Source of the DNA: an uncultured Opitutales bacterium
GTDB lineage: Bacteria > Verrucomicrobiota > Verrucomicrobiia > Opitutales > Seribacteraceae
DNA: 64,000 nucleotides
Assembly: GCA_943789375.1 (NCBI GenBank)
Contig: CALSTX010000011.1
Coordinates: 1 to 64,000, forward strand
Direction of reading: 5' to 3'
Positions 10,337-20,967 of this stretch are shown piece by piece (position 1 is the first letter of the stretch; every line of letters begins with the position of its first letter). Made by a program: the position numbers and the translations under genes. Under the pieces are notes generated by a model. That model worked only from the letters and a program-made list of their open reading frames with translations, was not told the DNA's origin and made no database searches.

Positions 10337-13328
10337 TCAGTAACTCCAATTTAAACTCAACCCGAAGGATCTCCCTTTTTTGTAGCTTGAGTGAACCCGA
10401 TCTTCGTATCCTTCATAAAAGGTAACTTGTTCAGGGTCTAAAATATTTTGGGCTGAGAATTTGACGCTCCAGTTTTCTAAAAATAATTTTTGCAAATTGA
10501 AATCCAAGGACATGGTTTCTTTATGGATAATGTTGGGGATGGAACCAGCACTTACGCTGTGTAAATACTCCCCAACAAAATTAAAAAATAAATTACTGGT
10601 AAGTTGATACTCTTCCAGGTTAAGTCCAATATCGAAATTAAATATATACGATGGCTGTCCCTGAAAGGAGGTATTTGATCCGGTGGCAAATGCATCCAGT
10701 TCAGAAAGCTCAGATTCAACTATGGTTAGGTTTGAACCAACGGAATAAAACTCAAACAAATTCATTCTTCCTTCCAATTCAAGTCCCTTGATCGTTCCAT
10801 TTTTTGCGTTTGGTCCAACTGTAAAGTGCGCTTGTACTCGTAAACTAGCGGTGCTTACAATTGGATCTGTAAAATCTTTTTTGAAAGCACCTATAGAAAT
10901 GATTTCACCTTCACTAGGAAACCATTCCCACCTTAAATCAAAATTATCCACCAGGTTCTCCTAAGATCGGGATTACCTTCCACAGTAAATTTTTCAGCCT
11001 CGTTGGACAGTCTAACTGGAGTGAACTCGAAAAAAGTAGGGCGTGCAATAGTTTCACCATAGGCAAACCTTAAGTTCATGTTTTTTTCTGAACCATGCTC
11101 CCAGGTAAGAGAAACTGCACGAAGGGTATCACTTGCATCAATTTCACCAGTTAAGGAGTCCATAGAACCAAGCACGCTATTAAAGGCACCGAATATTGGT
11201 TTAGCATTAAAAAATGTATTCTCTTTTCGTAAACCAAGTGTGGTACGGAAATGCTCGAGGAATTTTATATCCAACATAGCAAAAGAACCATCAATCTCCT
11301 GAACACCTTCGTAATTGAGAATGGTATTTCCCGATATAGTTTTGTCCTGATATCCAAAGGTTTGGAGCGGGAATTTGATTGTGTCATTGCACTATGTAAA
11401 TAATCCCAATCATTAGTGTTCTTGTAAACCTGCTCAACTTGATCCAAATTTGCCACAATTGGGTTCCAATTTGTTTTGCTTACATTGAGACTGTATTTCT
11501 TGCCGTAACCCATTCTCTCAAACTTGGAAGCAGACAAACCGGTTTTTATCGATAAAGAATCTAAAAACCCTTGTTCAATATCTAATGGTATTATCAAATC
11601 AACTTTCCAACTTTCCCCATCTTCTTCAATACCGCTAAATTGTTTGGCGGGTGACCTTGCATTCCCTCCCACATATTCCCAAGTGTTAACTTTACGGTCA
11701 TTCAAATCAACCAACATTCCAGTGAGTTGCCTGGAATCGGGCCGTCTCTCTTCAGCTTTGGATTTAGAGAAGAACCATTCAGCTCTTGCCTCTTCTTCAT
11801 CAAGCTGATGTTTCCCTGCAATTTGTGCCGTGGTCATTTCTCTTTCTATCTGCTCAAACTGATCGATACTGTAAAACGCTTGCCCCGGATTTGCCTGAGA
11901 TACGGTTCCACTTAGTCCATAGGTGTCAGTAAGAGACTTTGTAATTGTGTCAGGATAAGAGACGGAACCACCCTTATAAAGACCGGCTTCTGAGCTGGCA
12001 ATCTGCTCAGCAACCCGATTGTGCATTACCATCAAAGACAATTCATGGTTATCAGATGCCAAAATGGAAACACCAAGTAAACCGTTCAAATCAACTTCTT
12101 CAGAGGATTCTTGACCCGAAACCTCCAAGATTGGATTAAGACCACTGGAACCGAGCGTATAGGTTCCCGAATGTTTATTTTGTAAATTCGAAAAAGATCT
12201 GCCCTGAGAGATGGCAGAAATGATTCCAATTCTAATATCATTTTTTAATTCAAGGGTATTGCCTGCACTTAATGAAATACTTCTGTCAAATTCTCCCTTT
12301 TGAGTGATCGGAACGAAACCCGTGTGGACTATTTTACTACTTGCTTCTCTCCGAGCTGCATCTCCGGAGAAATATTCTGAGTTCAAATATTGAGCTGTAG
12401 GTAGCTGATCGTACGAAAGGGAGTTTGATTTTGCATCATTTCCAATCTTCAGGTTTGGTGCGTAAAGCATACTTTCACCTAAGACACTTGGATTCATCTT
12501 TAAGGAAACACCCGCCTTGATGTAAAACATATCCGGGAATGATTTTGTTCGAACATCGACATTTCCCCCGGTGAAATCTCCAGACTTGTCAGGAGTAAAG
12601 GATTTGGTTGTCACGATACTATCAACAAGTTCAGTGGGGAAAAGGTCCAACTGTACAGCTCGCTTGCTTGGGTCTGAACTGGGTATGGGAGCACCATTGA
12701 GGGTGGTATTGGAGTAACGGTCGCCAAGTCCCCTGATGACCGCGTATTTACCCCCGACAACATTCGCACCGGTTACTTTGGTCATGGCAGCAGCAACATC
12801 TCCAACGCCAGCACGAGAGAAGAAATCTGCACCAATCGAGTCACTTAATACGATTGCTTCTCTCCGAGTTGAAAGAAGTTCAATCTCAGTATTTTCTAGA
12901 TCCGCGGCATTGATTTCAAAAGCATCCAGTGATTCCAGGTTTGAATAATCCGGAACCATGGGCAAATCGACTAGTTTTGTCCTGCCTTCTTCAAGAATTA
13001 CATCTGGAACTCTAGTTCTTGTGTATCCTTCTTTAAAAAACAAAAGGGAATAAATTCCAGGCTCTAAATTTGATTGGCGGTACCTGCCTTCCAGGTCAGT
13101 TTTAGTCTCAATTGACTTGTCTTCAAAAACAATGGTTACCCCTGAAAGGGCTTCTCCGGTATCATCATCGAAAACTCGCCCTAATATACGTCCTGGCTTT
13201 ATGGAAACTTTCTCTACAGATGAGTTTGATTCAGTATTGGAGTTTGAATCCTGTGCGACCATGTAGAATGGTGCCAAAGCGAAGCAGGTGAAGAAGATAA
13301 ATAAACTTTTGGCTGAACTAAAAAGCAT
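10337..13328 (-). pseudogene. TonB-dependent outer membrane receptor, frameshifted
   Basis: Signal peptide (LFIFFTCFALAPFYMVAQ), then a carboxypeptidase-regulatory-like beta-sandwich (GRILGRVFDDDTGEALSGVT), then the plug domain (DVAAAMTKVTGANVVGGKYA, VIRGLGDRYSNTTLNGAPIP) and a long beta-barrel. The first frame runs to about 11375. Another frame takes over (DTIKFPLQTFGYQDKTISGN, NYEGVQEIDGSFAMLDIKFL) to about 10950, and a third covers the barrel end (DNFDLRWEWFPSEGEIISIG), closing with FGLSLNWSY, a terminal aromatic as expected for barrel insertion. Two indels (near 11380 and 10950) break it. It sits directly downstream of the TPR and TonB genes in the same orientation. The substrate is unknown. 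Confidence 0.85.
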
Positions 13329-13343
13329 GAGACTCGAGTTACA

Positions 13344-14759
13344 TTAGGATTGAGTAAGATCAGCAAGTCGGCGCACTTGCTCCAGGTATTTTTCGAGGGA
13401 GTCTCTAGGCTTGAGGGCATGAGATCTATCAAGAAACTTTACAGCGTCTGTATATTTTTTCTGGCGGACGAGGATTTGACCGTGTCTCATGAGTGCTGAT
13501 GCTTTAACGCTTGTATCTTCTAAATTGGCAGCCCGTTCGTAGAGAAAAATTGCCTTAGCTGCGAACTCATCCGCCTTGCTTTGATTATTATCTAAATTCT
13601 CCCGAAAGTTTGTGGAGTAGTGACCGGCAAGCAGGAGCAAGACTCGGCCATTGAGCGGATCTCTTTGTGCAAGTTCTTCGAGGGCTTTCACTGCCTCTTC
13701 TTTTCGATCAAGAGCAAAGAGGATTTCGGCACGCAAGGAATCAAATTTATTGGCTTCAAGCGGACTAAATTTTTCAGCATATTTCTCCCTTATCTTGGGT
13801 GCTACTTCAGACGCCGCCTGCCAATTGGTGGAACGTGCCAGAACTTCAACAATTCGTAGGGCTTTTGTGACTGAAAGTGTCTCATCTGATTGGAGGACTT
13901 CAAGGTACTGGGGTACAGCCAGATGAGGAAGTTCCAAGGTTACATAAATGTCACCGAGCAGGAGTTTAGAATTAGCGTCTGCCTTTTCCATAAGGTCTAC
14001 GAGATATAAATTGGCGGCTGCTTCCGCACTTTTCTCGCTGGCAAGATATGCATTTGCCTGAAAGAGCCAAAAATCTTTCTTGGACTGGTCCATCTGAATC
14101 AGCTCGGTAAGCATCGCGATCGCATCATCATATTTTTCCAAAGAAATCAGGCATTGAGCTTTTCCTAGACGCCAATCTTTGCTGTCGGGTTCAAAAAGCA
14201 GAGCCATGCGGTAAGCGTCCAATGCAGAGCCGTAGAGCTCCCCATTCAAGTAGCAGTAGCCAATCAGACCATAGAGGTCTCCTCCTGCACCACCCAATTC
14301 CACGCATTTGACAAGGTGAGGAAGGGCTTCGGAGAAATTACCATCCTGCACATAAATGAGACCAAGGTTTTTACGGGCTCTCAAAAAGTCCGGAAATTTT
14401 CGAATGGCTGAGATATAGTATTTTATCGACTCCGTCATATTGCCTTCTTGGACAAGGAAATTAGCGAGGGTGAAGTCAATGGCTGGGTTGGAATCGATCT
14501 CGTCAAATTCCTCTTTCAGTTCTTCAATGACTTCATTGGTACGATTATCATCGATCATATCTGTGATGTCATCAAACAACACTTGCTCAGCCCGGCCGAT
14601 TTTTGGTTCGACTTCGGAGTTGATGGCAAAGGAGCCCAAGTATTCCTTGATAAATATGGGGTTTGACCAGATTTTTTCAGTCAAGGGGGCCACTTTACCA
14701 TAAAGGACAGTCAGTCCTGAAAGTAGTATAATGATTGGTGCAGCTATTTTATTTTTCAT
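13344..14759 (-). CDS. Periplasmic TPR protein of the TonB operon
   Basis: An intact 471-residue protein with an N-terminal hydrophobic signal (IAAPIIILLSGLTVLYG) and a row of tetratricopeptide-like helices from about residue 90 to the end (for example IDFTLANFLVQEGNMTESIK, ARKNLGLIYVQDGNFSEALP, SALMRHGQILVRQKKYTDAV). It lies 8 bp downstream of tonB and about 16 bp upstream of the receptor gene. A TPR protein in this position is standard in DUF3450-ExbB-ExbB-ExbD-TonB operons of Verrucomicrobia and gammaproteobacteria, where it probably assists the TonB complex or its receptor. It remains intact while most neighbours are broken. Confidence 0.8.
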   Translation of the reverse strand: MKNKIAAPIIILLSGLTVLYGKVAPLTEKIWSNPIFIKEYLGSFAINSEVEPKIGRAEQVLFDDITDMIDDNRTNEVIEELKEEFDEIDSNPAIDFTLANFLVQEGNMTESIKYYISAIRKFPDFLRARKNLGLIYVQDGNFSEALPHLVKCVELGGAGGDLYGLIGYCYLNGELYGSALDAYRMALLFEPDSKDWRLGKAQCLISLEKYDDAIAMLTELIQMDQSKKDFWLFQANAYLASEKSAEAAANLYLVDLMEKADANSKLLLGDIYVTLELPHLAVPQYLEVLQSDETLSVTKALRIVEVLARSTNWQAASEVAPKIREKYAEKFSPLEANKFDSLRAEILFALDRKEEAVKALEELAQRDPLNGRVLLLLAGHYSTNFRENLDNNQSKADEFAAKAIFLYERAANLEDTSVKASALMRHGQILVRQKKYTDAVKFLDRSHALKPRDSLEKYLEQVRRLADLTQS

Positions 14760-14766
14760 AATCTAT

Positions 14767-15424
14767 TTATCTCATGCGAAAAGGTACAGGGAGGAGGAAC
14801 TTTGTGCGGACCGCTTTTCCTCCTTTTTTGGGTGCTTCGTAGCGTGATCGTTCCACGGCTTTCGTGGCAGCTTCGGTAAATTCCGGATGGCTTGTAGAAA
14901 GAACTTTAAGAACTTTTACACTTCCTCTCTCATTAATCAGGACAAGGAGCTTTACATCACCTTCGATTTTTTTCCGCTTAAGGGAAGGAGGGATATTTAA
15001 TCGAAGGTTTACGAAGAAGGCGGGGTTTGCGGTCAAGCTCCGCAAGGTTGAAAATTTTCATTTCAGACATGGCATCCTTGCTGGCAGAAAATCCCTTAAA
15101 GGCGAAGACACCTGCCATTATGTTTCCGACGCCGGCATTGAGATTCATGTCCAATTGAGAAAGATCGATATTCATCGATTGATCTGGAGGCGGTGGGGGT
15201 TCTTCCGGAGTATCTGGTGGCGGTGGGGGTTCGGATATCGGTGGCGGGGGAGGAGGAGGAAGGGCAATTTCAACAGAACGAATCTGTTTTTTTCCTTCAT
15301 TAGGGTTAAGTAATTGCGTCAGGGGCAGGAGAATTCCTATTCCAAAAGCAATGGCTAATGCACCAATCCCAAGAAGAATTGGGTTGGCTCCAAATTTAGG
15401 AGGCTGGTAGGGTTCGCCCGGCAT
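14767..15424 (-). pseudogene. tonB: TonB energy transducer, one frameshift
   Basis: The N-terminal part (from 15424) has a single transmembrane segment (NPILLGIGALAIAFGIGILL) and a Pro-rich periplasmic span (two PPPPP runs between nt 15180 and 15265). The C-terminal TonB domain is in another frame (SLKRKKIEGDVKLLVLINER, GSVKVLKVLSTSHPEFTEAA, VERSRYEAPKKGGKAV). The two halves meet at AAATATCCCTCCTTCCC near 14985-15000, where KYP should lead into PSLKRKK, so a single-base indel separates the anchor from the receptor-binding domain. As written, the transducer would lack its functional C-terminus. Neighbours are exbD (8 bp upstream) and the TPR gene. Confidence 0.85.
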
Positions 15425-15432
15425 ACGAAAAA

Positions 15433-15849
15433 CTACGATTCGGTCGCAATACTGACCGTTTGGGCTCCACCTAGCTTGGCCTCATCTATGACCCGCACAA
15501 GAAGATCGGTTACGACTGTTTTATCAGCTTGCAAAATGACGGGCAGGGCGTCGTCCTCCCCCTTACCCTCATTTAATCTCCGCACGACTGCCCGGACTCC
15601 ACTTACCCCAACTTCTCTGCCCCCGTAGACAACTCTGCCTTCACCGGTGATGGCTATTAAAATACTGTTTTTTTCAAGCATGCTGGCAGCGGCTGCCTGA
15701 GGCTTATCCACATCGACACCGGTTTCTTCCACGAACACCGTAGTGACAATGAAAAAGATCAATAAGATGAAAACCATATCGATCAGGGGTGAAATATTAA
15801 TATCTTCCGCTTTGTCGGCGGCTGAAAAACTTCTGCGTGCTCGGCTCAT
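15433..15849 (-). CDS. exbD: ExbD/TolR biopolymer transport protein
   Basis: 138 residues, intact and of normal length. The single N-terminal membrane segment carries the conserved aspartate (INISPLIDMVFILLIFFIVT, Asp at about residue 24) used for proton flow, followed by a periplasmic domain ending ADKTVVTDLLVRVIDEAKLG and GAQTVSIATES. It works with ExbB to drive TonB. It lies 6 bp downstream of exbB and 8 bp upstream of tonB, so the three are transcribed together. Confidence 0.9.
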   Translation of the reverse strand: MSRARRSFSAADKAEDINISPLIDMVFILLIFFIVTTVFVEETGVDVDKPQAAAASMLEKNSILIAITGEGRVVYGGREVGVSGVRAVVRRLNEGKGEDDALPVILQADKTVVTDLLVRVIDEAKLGGAQTVSIATES

Positions 15850-15855
15850 AATAAA

Positions 15856-16488
15856 TTATTCCTCATTCTCATCAGTTTCGAGAATTCCTTTGTAGTTTTG
15901 CATTGTTAAGCTTTCCAGGGTGGTGAAGAAAACTTCCAGTTGATCTCTCTGTGATACAATACGGTTGATCATAATGTAGGCAGGGATGGCGATAATGAGA
16001 CCTGTCTGCGTCGTTATGAGTGCCTCGGAAATACCTCCAGCAACAAAGTCAATTGTCTTCCCCCCAGAACTTGTGGATAGACCCTTAAATGTGGTTAACA
16101 TTCCCATTACTGTTCCGAGTAGTCCGGCAAGAGGGGCGGTACTTACAAGTAAACTCAGAAAAGTGATGCGGCGATCGATTAAGGGTAGGAAGCATGCACG
16201 GATTTCGTCAAAGCGTCTGCGTGCCTCTCCCAAGGTCTCTTTTCCATTGGCAACATAATAAAGAATTTTTTGGGTCTCCAAGTCTGCTTGTTCGGGGTTC
16301 CCAATCCATTGAATGAGAGTGTTTTTGTTGGTTCGCTTGAAAGATGTTCTTGATTTTAAAAACAGGTAGGTTTCCAGAGTGGCGTAATAAAGGATTAATG
16401 CAATTGCCAGCAGCATGAACATAAGAGAACCTCCCTGAAGCCAAAGGCCCCAAACTTCATCCGAAAACCAAGAAATGAGAGAATTCAT
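15856..16488 (-). CDS. exbB: MotA/TolQ/ExbB proton channel protein
   Basis: 210 residues, intact. Three membrane spans: an N-terminal one (GGSLMFMLLAIALILYYATL), then the paired ones in the conserved core (FLSLLVSTAPLAGLLGTVMG and GISEALITTQTGLIIAIPAY). The TAPLxGLLGTVxGM and GGISEALITTxxGLxxAIPA motifs are diagnostic for the family. This is the short ExbB of a two-ExbB operon; the longer paralogue lies just upstream at 16536-18015 and is broken. Forms the stator with ExbD in the inner membrane. Confidence 0.9.
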   Translation of the reverse strand: MNSLISWFSDEVWGLWLQGGSLMFMLLAIALILYYATLETYLFLKSRTSFKRTNKNTLIQWIGNPEQADLETQKILYYVANGKETLGEARRRFDEIRACFLPLIDRRITFLSLLVSTAPLAGLLGTVMGMLTTFKGLSTSSGGKTIDFVAGGISEALITTQTGLIIAIPAYIMINRIVSQRDQLEVFFTTLESLTMQNYKGILETDENEE

Positions 16489-16535
16489 CAGTTCAGTAAG
16501 AGAGAATGGTGGTGGGCTTTAAATAAAAAGAACAA

Positions 16536-18015
16536 TCAGGCCGGCTCCGGGAGCGAGTCCAAAGATGAATCGTTTTCTTTTTGGTCCGTAGGTTTCTCTT
16601 GCTCAAAAAGATCTTTCTTTTTAGGGAATGCATTGAGGAATAGAGAAGATAGTCTTTCCATCTCGGATAGGATCGCCTTGGTCTTTCTGGAGAGAATTGC
16701 GTAAAGGATAAGGGAAGGGATTGCGGCAACTAGTCCAAGCTCTGTTGTGATAAGAGCTTCAGAAATTCCTTCGGATAAGCTTTTGGCATCTCCAGTGCCA
16801 AAAAGTGTAATTTGTTTGAAGGTTTTTATCATGCCTGTCACCGTTCCCAATAGTCCCATAAGCGGAGCTGTCGCGGCAGTTACCTGAATAACTGGCAGGT
16901 AACTTTCTAATTTTGGCTGGGTGGCCAGGAGCTCTTCGTACATTGATTCATCCACCATTTTCTTGCCTTCGGTACACTTGGAAATTCCGGCTGAAAACAT
17001 AGTTTTAAAAGGTCCTTTAAGTTTTTGGGCATATTTCATTGCGCCTTCCTTGTCCCCTTCTTCCATTTTTCGGATAATCTCGGTGACTGCTTTGGATTTT
17101 GGAAAGCTGATGCCGCTTAGTTGAAAGTATTTAAAAAGGGCAATGATGAGAGAAACGGCGGCAGCAATGACGATGGGGTATGCCCATGTCCCTCCCTTTC
17201 TGTATGTGCTCCAATGGCAGTATCCTCGGCTGCAGCTACTTTAACCGCATCTCCGAGAGTTACATCAACGGGTAAGGCTGGCAGTCGGTATTCGCCCTTG
17301 GAATTCAAAGTATGATCGGAGGGTGGAAGCTTGTGGTTCCTGCAGTTCAAAAATCCTCGGTTTTAGGTCGCGTCCGGATTCGGTGATACCTGCCAGAGTT
17401 CCCTCCTTTTTCATTCAAAATATGCGAGGGGCCCCGAGAGTACAAATGTGCCTTCCCGTACCTTGCCGTTACCGTCCAAGGCTTGCTCCGTCGAATTGAG
17501 TGCCTCCGAGCTAATTCCTCGATGCGGTTAATGGATAGCGAAAGGAGTTGCATCCGAGCTTTCATTTTGTCTTTTTCCGTAGGCATCGCCGTCGAGTTTT
17601 GTTTTGATCTCAGATAGTTTTTCCTGGTTCCTGTCTATTTCAGCAACATGCAGGCGGGCCTCGAAAGTTTGCCAGGTAATCACTTCCCAATGTTGAAAGA
17701 AATTGGACTTCAGCTTTTCTTCCGTCCACTTCCTTTTTGAGTGTGGAAAGGCTTGACCGATCTTGTTATCCCTGAGCCTTTGTAGGCGGTCTAGGGATCG
17801 TCCTTTTTTCTTGAACAGACTCTTTCGAGCCCGCTCAGCTTTGTTGCCAAGGGGGATCTTTTCATTTTGGATCTTGGCTCCTTACCTCCGAAAGTGTGGA
17901 AAGTGCCGCTGTATTTTTATCAAGCAGTTCCTGTTCAGCTTTCTGGTATTCAGCTTGGCTGGAAGTGACAGCCAAGATGGACAGGCCAAGAACCCATAGT
18001 AACGATTTTTTTCAT
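16536..18015 (-). pseudogene. Long MotA/TolQ/ExbB protein with periplasmic coiled-coil N-terminus, multiply frameshifted
   Basis: The C-terminal third (from about 17066) is a normal ExbB core (VTAATAPLMGLLGTVTGMIK, GISEALITTELGLVAAIPSL). Upstream pieces fall into several frames. A signal peptide becomes visible if one A is removed from the A run near 18005-18012 (MKKSLLWVLGLSILAVTSSQ then AEYQKAEQELLDKNTAALST). Next comes a coiled coil near 17570-17990, then MKARMQLLSLSINRIEEL, then HTLNSKGEYRLPALPVDVTL and AVKVAAAEDTAIGAH, then the first membrane span GTWAYPIVIAAAVSLIIALF. At least four indels are needed to rebuild it. Intact family members of about 450-500 residues pair with DUF3450 proteins in this operon type. 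Confidence 0.8.
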
Positions 18016-18035
18016 TAGATTATAAAAGGGGCTGA

Positions 18036-18815
18036 TCAATTAGTTTTGAAAGGAAGATCTACAAAAGTCGCTTGTTTTTGAGCGGTACGATTGTAAAAAG
18101 CAATTGCTTCAAGGATTGCAGGGCCGGACTAGGTTGGTCGAATTCTTCCCATCCAGAATCTGAAGGAAGTAGATAGCCCGCTTTGGAACCCTGTCTCATC
18201 CGAAAAGTAGGCAATCCCAAGGCCAAAATACAGGACACTTACCTTAATTTCTCCACTGTCCACTTTTAAAAGTTTTTCATCGAGTGCAATTGAACTATTA
18301 AACTTATCGATTTTGGCGAGTGCACCTACCACAGCTTGCAGTCGTTGACTAACGGAAGGAGCAGAAGTCTGTTTTTGATCTTTTTTGGGATCCGATTAAG
18401 GAAACTTTGAAGTCGTCCTGAAGAGGAGAGGGAAAGCGGGGTGCAAGGCTTAGAATTTGGACTCCAATTTTTCCAGAGTTTCAGATACTGGTAGGATGGC
18501 AGATTTTAAATCTTCATTTTGGTCTGCAAGTTTGATTCTTTCCTCTGCCTCTCCTGAGGAATTTTCCTTCTCCACTGAGTTCCAGCTTTTCCTGGATCAC
18601 CTAGTCTATTTCTTCCTCCAAGCAGTTCTGATGAATTCCTGGAGTGCCATCTTTTTCTATTTCCCAGTTTGAAGATTCCCTGGAAATTAAGCCTTTCGGT
18701 GGCAATCCATTCCTTTAAAAATTGGGGTGCTTGGGGAACTTCACCATGCATTTGTTGAAGAGCACCACAAAAGTGCTACTAGCAAGAAGGAGGAGGAAAT
18801 GATCAACGTTTTCAT
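18036..18815 (-). pseudogene. DUF3450-type periplasmic coiled-coil protein, multiply frameshifted
   Basis: Begins with a signal peptide at ATG 18815 (MKTLIISSSFLLVALLWCSS). It then runs through several frames that together give the DUF3450 pattern: a coiled coil (LADQNEDLKSAILPVSETLE, then KLES), ALAKIDKFNSSIALDEKLLK, VDSGEIKVSVLYFGLGIAYF, DSGWEEFDQPSPA and a short conserved end (FYNRTAQKQATFVDLPFKTN) before TGA at 18036-18038. Several stops and shifts interrupt it. It is the first gene of the minus-strand TonB operon; DUF3450 proteins accompany the long ExbB in such operons. Reading the pieces in this order relies on family knowledge. Confidence 0.7.
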
Positions 18816-19035
18816 ATTGCAAGAATTTGATTTTAAAAAACTGCATTTTTCATTCTCATCAATGCCCTGAAACAAGGGGATTGTTCCTTTTGTGACTTCG
18901 TAACATTGCGCTTTCTGTTGCATAGTCTGGCGCAAAGCTGCTTTGTCGGTATGATACTTAATTTCTTGGTTTTGCTGAAGAGAAAATTCTTAATCAAGTT
19001 GTCAAAATGCTGTGATTGTGTGCAATGAGAGTGGG

Positions 19036-19915
19036 ATGTATATCATCCTTGGCTCAACCGGCTATTTGGCTTCAAGTTTTACTAGGCATTTTGTTGCCAA
19101 AGGGATAAATCCAGTTTGCTTGAGTCGAAATGATCTGAATTATTTTGATGCAGCATTGTTAAGAGAGTTTCTTAAATCCAGAAGAATCTAGCTTTTCTCA
19201 TTAATGGAGCTGGTTTTACCGGAAAGCCGAATGTGGATGCTTGTGAGTTGCCAAAGCTGAATGTTTAAAGGGGAATGCCGTACTTGCCTGGGATTATTCG
19301 GGAAGTTTGTGAGGATTTGAAGATTCCTGGGGGCATATATCGAGTGGGTGTATTTATTCGGGGCGTAGAAGTGACGGAAAGGGATGGACTGAGGAGGATG
19401 AGCCCAATTTTTCTTTTCGTGATGGCCCGTGTAGTTTCTACAGTGGATCCAAAGCCTTGGGAGAAGAGGTTTTGGCGGGGGCGGAGAATTGTTTTGTTTG
19501 GAGGCTTCGTATTCCTTTTAATGAAGACCGAAGTCCGAGGAATTACCTTCAGAAATTAGTGAACTACGATTCTTTACTTGAGGCTGAAAATTCTGTTTCC
19601 CACTTGGATGAGTTTGTCGAGAAATGTGTGGATTGCTTTGAGAAAGATATTGAACCGGGGGTTTATAATATGACGAATCAAGGGTCGGTTACGACTCGGC
19701 AAGTTACGGAATGGATGATCGAAGAAGGGGTAACGGATAAAGGGTTCAAGTTTTTTGAAAATGAAGAACAATTCATGCAAAAGGCGGCAAAAACACCCCG
19801 ATCAAATTGCGTGCTTGATACTTCCAAGGCGGAAAAGGCTGGTATTGGTATGCGGCCTGTAGAGGAAGCCATGCGGGATTCAATGCGCAAAATGGCCAAG
19901 GAGGTCATGGTTTGA
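19036..19915 (+). pseudogene. RmlD-like NAD-dependent sugar-nucleotide reductase, multiply frameshifted
   Basis: From ATG 19036 the sequence MYIILGSTGYLASSF gives a Rossmann GxxGxxG start, then breaks at about 19188. Successive frames give LAFLINGAGFTGKPNVDACE, CLKGNAVL, PGIIREVCEDLKIP, GHISSGCIYSGRRSDGKGW and YSGSKALGEEVLAGAENCFV (YxxxK catalytic pair), ending in the long intact tail to 19915 (ENSVSHLDEFVEKCVDCFEK). The order matches short-chain dehydrogenase sugar reductases that sit beside rfbB and rfbA. About five single-base indels are needed. The stop overlaps the rfbB start, so the three formed one operon. Confidence 0.75.
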
Positions 19916-20967
19916 ATACGATTCTTGTTACCGGAGGCCTTGGTTTTATTGGCTCTAACTTTGTCCGTATGCTTTTGGCAAAAAATCTACATGACCTGGT
20001 GATTAATTTGGACAAGCAGACTTATGCTGGTAACCCAGAAAATCTTCAGGAATTTGAAGGTAGTGAGAAATACAAATTTATAAAAGCTGATATTTGTGAT
20101 CAGGAAGCAGTTGCTGAGGTATTGTCGCAATACCAAGTTGATGCAGTAGTGAATTTTGCAGCCGAGAGTCATGTGGATCGCTCCATCGATGGTCCTGAAC
20201 CTTTTGTGCAGACCAATGTGGTTGGCACCTTGCGTTTACTTGAGGCGACGAAGGATTATTTAAGCAACATTGCCACTGAGAAAAAGGAAAGCTTCCGTTT
20301 TCTGCATGTTTCAACAGACGAGGTATACGGCTCCTTAGGATTTTCCGATCCTGCCTTTTCAGAGTCGACACCCTATGCACCGAATAGTCCATACTCTGCC
20401 TCCAAAGCTTCGGCAGATCACTTAGTTCGAGCCTACCATCATACTTTCGGGTTGCCGGTGCTGACCACAAATTGCTCTAATAATTACGGGCCTTATCAAT
20501 TCCCGGAAAAGTTGGTTCCTCTTATGATTTTAAATGCATGTGAAGGGAAGAATCTGCCGATCTATGGAGATGGTTCTAATATCCGTGACTGGCTTCATGT
20601 GGAAGATCATTGTACAGGAATACTTGCGGTTCTTGAAAAAGGAAGGGTAGGGGAAACCTATTGCATCGGGGGTGCTTCGGAAAAAACAAACTTAGAAGTG
20701 TTGGACTCTTTATGTCAAATTCTTGATAAGTTGCACCCAAGTGGTGCTCCGCATTCTCAATTAAAAACATTTGTAAAAGACCGCCCTGGTCATGATCATC
20801 GTTACGCGATTGACTTTACAAAGATTCAAATTGAATTAGGTTGGGTGCCATCTTACACATTTGATGATGGCATGAAGCAAACGGTAGACTGGTATATCAA
20901 CCACCAAGAATGGTGCAGTAATGTGACCTCAGGGAAGTATCAAAGAGAGAGGTTGGGGGCATCATGA
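19912..20967 (+). CDS. rfbB: dTDP-glucose 4,6-dehydratase
   Basis: 351 residues, full length. NAD-binding TGGLGFIGS at 7-15, the TDE catalytic triplet at 135-137 ([10 protein letters not shown]), and Y161/K165 of [12 protein letters not shown]. Later family motifs are [17 protein letters not shown] and [10 protein letters not shown]. Converts dTDP-glucose to dTDP-4-keto-6-deoxyglucose for rhamnose or related deoxysugars in surface polysaccharide. It starts with TTG at 19912, overlapping the stop of the broken reductase upstream, and its stop overlaps rfbA by 4 nt. rmlC is absent from the window and the neighbouring reductase is broken, so the end product of the pathway is uncertain. Confidence 0.93.
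   Translation: MNTILVTGGLGFIGSNFVRMLLAKNLHDLVINLDKQTYAGNPENLQEFEGSEKYKFIKADICDQEAVAEVLSQYQVDAVVNFAAESHVDRSIDGPEPFVQTNVVGTLRLLEATKDYLSNIATEKKESFRFLHVSTDEVYGSLGFSDPAFSESTPYAPNSPYSASKASADHLVRAYHHTFGLPVLTTNCSNNYGPYQFPEKLVPLMILNACEGKNLPIYGDGSNIRDWLHVEDHCTGILAVLEKGRVGETYCIGGASEKTNLEVLDSLCQILDKLHPSGAPHSQLKTFVKDRPGHDHRYAIDFTKIQIELGWVPSYTFDDGMKQTVDWYINHQEWCSNVTSGKYQRERLGAS

Noticed and set aside
15184-15265. GGTGGCGGTGGGGG-type tandem sequence as a DNA repeat
   Set aside because: It is the coding sequence for the PPPPP runs of the TonB periplasmic span, not an independent repeat.
14864-15313. 149-codon plus frame opposite tonB
   Set aside because: Arg/Trp-Gly-rich translation arises from the complementary strand of the Pro-rich TonB linker.
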